Of a stretch of DNA of 64,000 nucleotides, positions 62,745-64,000 are shown piece by piece. The notes beneath the pieces are model-generated. The model searched no databases, was not told the origin of the DNA, and was given only the letters and a program-made list of their open reading frames with translations. Numbering within the stretch: position 1 is the stretch's first letter; each line of letters begins with the position of its first letter. A program made the translations under genes and the position numbers. Origin of the DNA: Drosophila miranda (Eukaryota > Arthropoda > Insecta > Diptera > Drosophilidae); NCBI RefSeq assembly GCF_003369915.1, contig NC_046676.1:22550001-22614000 (forward strand), read 5' to 3'.

Positions 62745-64000
62745 TTATTCGCTATCTTGGGACTTTATTTTGGTTAGTGTGTACTCCTCTAGCTCCAAAT
62801 CTTTATCCGCTGATTTCTTCTCAGTCCTTTCGTTCTCGTCGAATATCTTGAGATTCTTGGCATGATACCAAACTGAGATGTTGAGAAAGCCCGCCACAAA
62901 TATGAACGAAGCGGCCGTGAGATTGAGAGCATAACTAAGGGGGAACACACATGAGACACAATTCTAATAGGCTGTTTGTATATCTACCGCAAGGACTTTG
63001 TATCGTAGAGCCAACAGTTTCCCTTATTGGAGCAAGCCTTGCCCCACACCAGGCAATAATTGTCGATGAGCCAGCCAAAGAAAATGGGGCTTGGAATGAA
63101 TCCCAGCAAGGAAGCCGCCATGGAGCCCAGTCCCAAGGCGAACGTCTTGTCCTCCGGCGGAATGCAGCGTAGGGCAATTAGCAGATTTGTTGACTTACTG
63201 GAAGCCCCCACAAGTTTAAGGAAGCACATCACGGATAGGAAGATGAGGAACTGATTGAAGCAGTCCACCGGACAGACCCCGTCCAGGGCGAATTGTGTCT
63301 GCAATTAACCGAAAAACTCGCATACATTCAGCCATTATTCCAAAAAAATATTGAATACCTCAGGATCAGAAATCAGGTTCAAAGATGTCATGCACTTGCA
63401 GCCCGTATAAACGGTCCGTCCTAGGTCATCCTTGGCCTTCTCCGAGCATCCTGCGTGGCAGGCAGATATGTAGGTGACGTTCTGCGGTGTGCAGACGGGA
63501 GCGTAGTGCACGTAGTCGCAGTGGCAGGAGGCAATGCAGCTGTTGCCGGCGGAGAGAGTGGCCAGGGAGTTCAGACTGTCGCTGCCCTCACAGCCGATGG
63601 CCACGTAGCAAAGGATACCAGCCACAGTCATGAAGTCCACAATGGCATTCCAGGAGGCCATGGCCCGAGCGCTCGGCTTGTACTTGGAGATCACATAGCC
63701 TGAGAGAAGGACTCCAACCGCGGAGAACCCGAGGGCAACGGTTCCCGTGGCCATTGTGGCCATTGCCGCCGACTGTCTGTACTGGGTCTCGATGTACTTG
63801 GGAGTAAATATCCAGTAGGCCATGTACCCGAAGAAGTACAGGATTGAGGCAAGGGTGTTGTTCACATATACCTTGTTGGCTCCAAGTCTCTTAATCGACT
63901 TTAGCATGTCGCCAAAGGAAAGTTCTTTGATATCCGTTTCAGCTTTGCTGTCGGGCTGTCTGTTATCCATCCGACGCTTTCTGGCGCTGGGCAGCTCCTT
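62745..64000 (-). CDS. Organic anion transporting polypeptide (Oatp), 3' part; gene continues past window
   Basis: This is a membrane carrier for organic anions, bile-acid-like and steroid conjugates (SLCO/Oatp family). Visible exons are 63359-64000 (open to the window edge), 62988-63298 and 62745-62934. The first segment enters in frame as KELPSARKRR, a cytoplasmic loop, then several membrane helices (FGYMAYWIF, LGFSAVGVLLSGYVI, VAGILCYVAI) and the extracellular cysteine-rich Kazal-like loop (CIASCHCDYVHYAPVC). Later come the last helices and the FFGWLIDNYCLVWG motif typical of Oatps. The short C-terminal tail ends KIKSQDSE, and AATAAA overlaps its stop codon. Position beside ari-2 suggests a member of the Oatp58D cluster, but which one is not determinable. 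Confidence 0.92.

Noticed and set aside
1-64000. CRISPR arrays, tRNA, rRNA, bacterial-type operons or a complete transposable element
   Set aside because: No regularly spaced repeats, no tRNA B-box with a matching cloverleaf, no long terminal repeats or transposase/reverse transcriptase frames were seen; small degraded elements cannot be excluded by eye.

Overview
This window is nuclear DNA of a fruit fly (genus Drosophila). Every recognisable gene has a close Drosophila counterpart: the netrin receptor Unc-5, retromer subunit Vps35, the cathepsin-like secreted protein Swim, two insect-type alkaline phosphatases, the RBR ubiquitin ligase Ariadne-2 and an Oatp transporter. Introns are mostly 53-150 bp with GT..AG ends. 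The promoters carry Drosophila-specific core elements (Ohler motif 1, motif 6, DRE). The long spacers are rich in CA, TG, ACTG and CAG/CTG-type simple repeats. The species cannot be fixed by eye; frequent TACGAGTA-type words suggest the obscura group, but only weakly.

Layout: (1) 1-89 may be the 3' end of a plus-strand gene, followed by about 12.7 kb with no gene I can defend. (2) 12769-13197 holds a coding-like reading frame interrupted by four stops, a probable pseudogene. (3) 14758-23172 is unc-5 on the minus strand, solved here as eight coding exons giving 1040 residues. (4) 23173-30900 is mostly non-coding, with two weakly supported minus-strand exons and a minus-strand motif 6. (5) 30927-31288 is a possible small DRE-linked gene. 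(6) 31647-34886 is Vps35 (plus, eight coding exons, 822 residues), convergent with Swim (minus, 35977-37421, 436 residues). (7) About 12.5 kb of spacer follows. (8) Two tandem minus-strand alkaline phosphatase genes lie at 50354-52100 and 53187-54906. (9) 55896-56966 is a HAD-family phosphatase-like gene lacking the catalytic nucleophile. (10) 57837-60480 is ari-2. (11) 61743-62590 is an unrecognised cysteine-rich, lysine-tailed gene. (12) 62745-64000 is the 3' part of an Oatp gene that runs off the window.

The genes do not form a pathway; they are an ordinary eukaryotic gene neighbourhood. Unc-5 is an axon guidance receptor. Vps35 sorts endosomal cargo and Swim is an extracellular Wingless-interacting protein. 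The phosphatases are secreted or surface enzymes, Ari-2 is a ubiquitin ligase and Oatp carries organic anions. No CRISPR array, operon, rRNA or tRNA was seen. The best leads are the single-frame pseudogene, the small gene upstream of Vps35, the nucleophile-less HAD protein, the optional 19-residue juxtamembrane segment in unc-5 and the unidentified gene beside Oatp.
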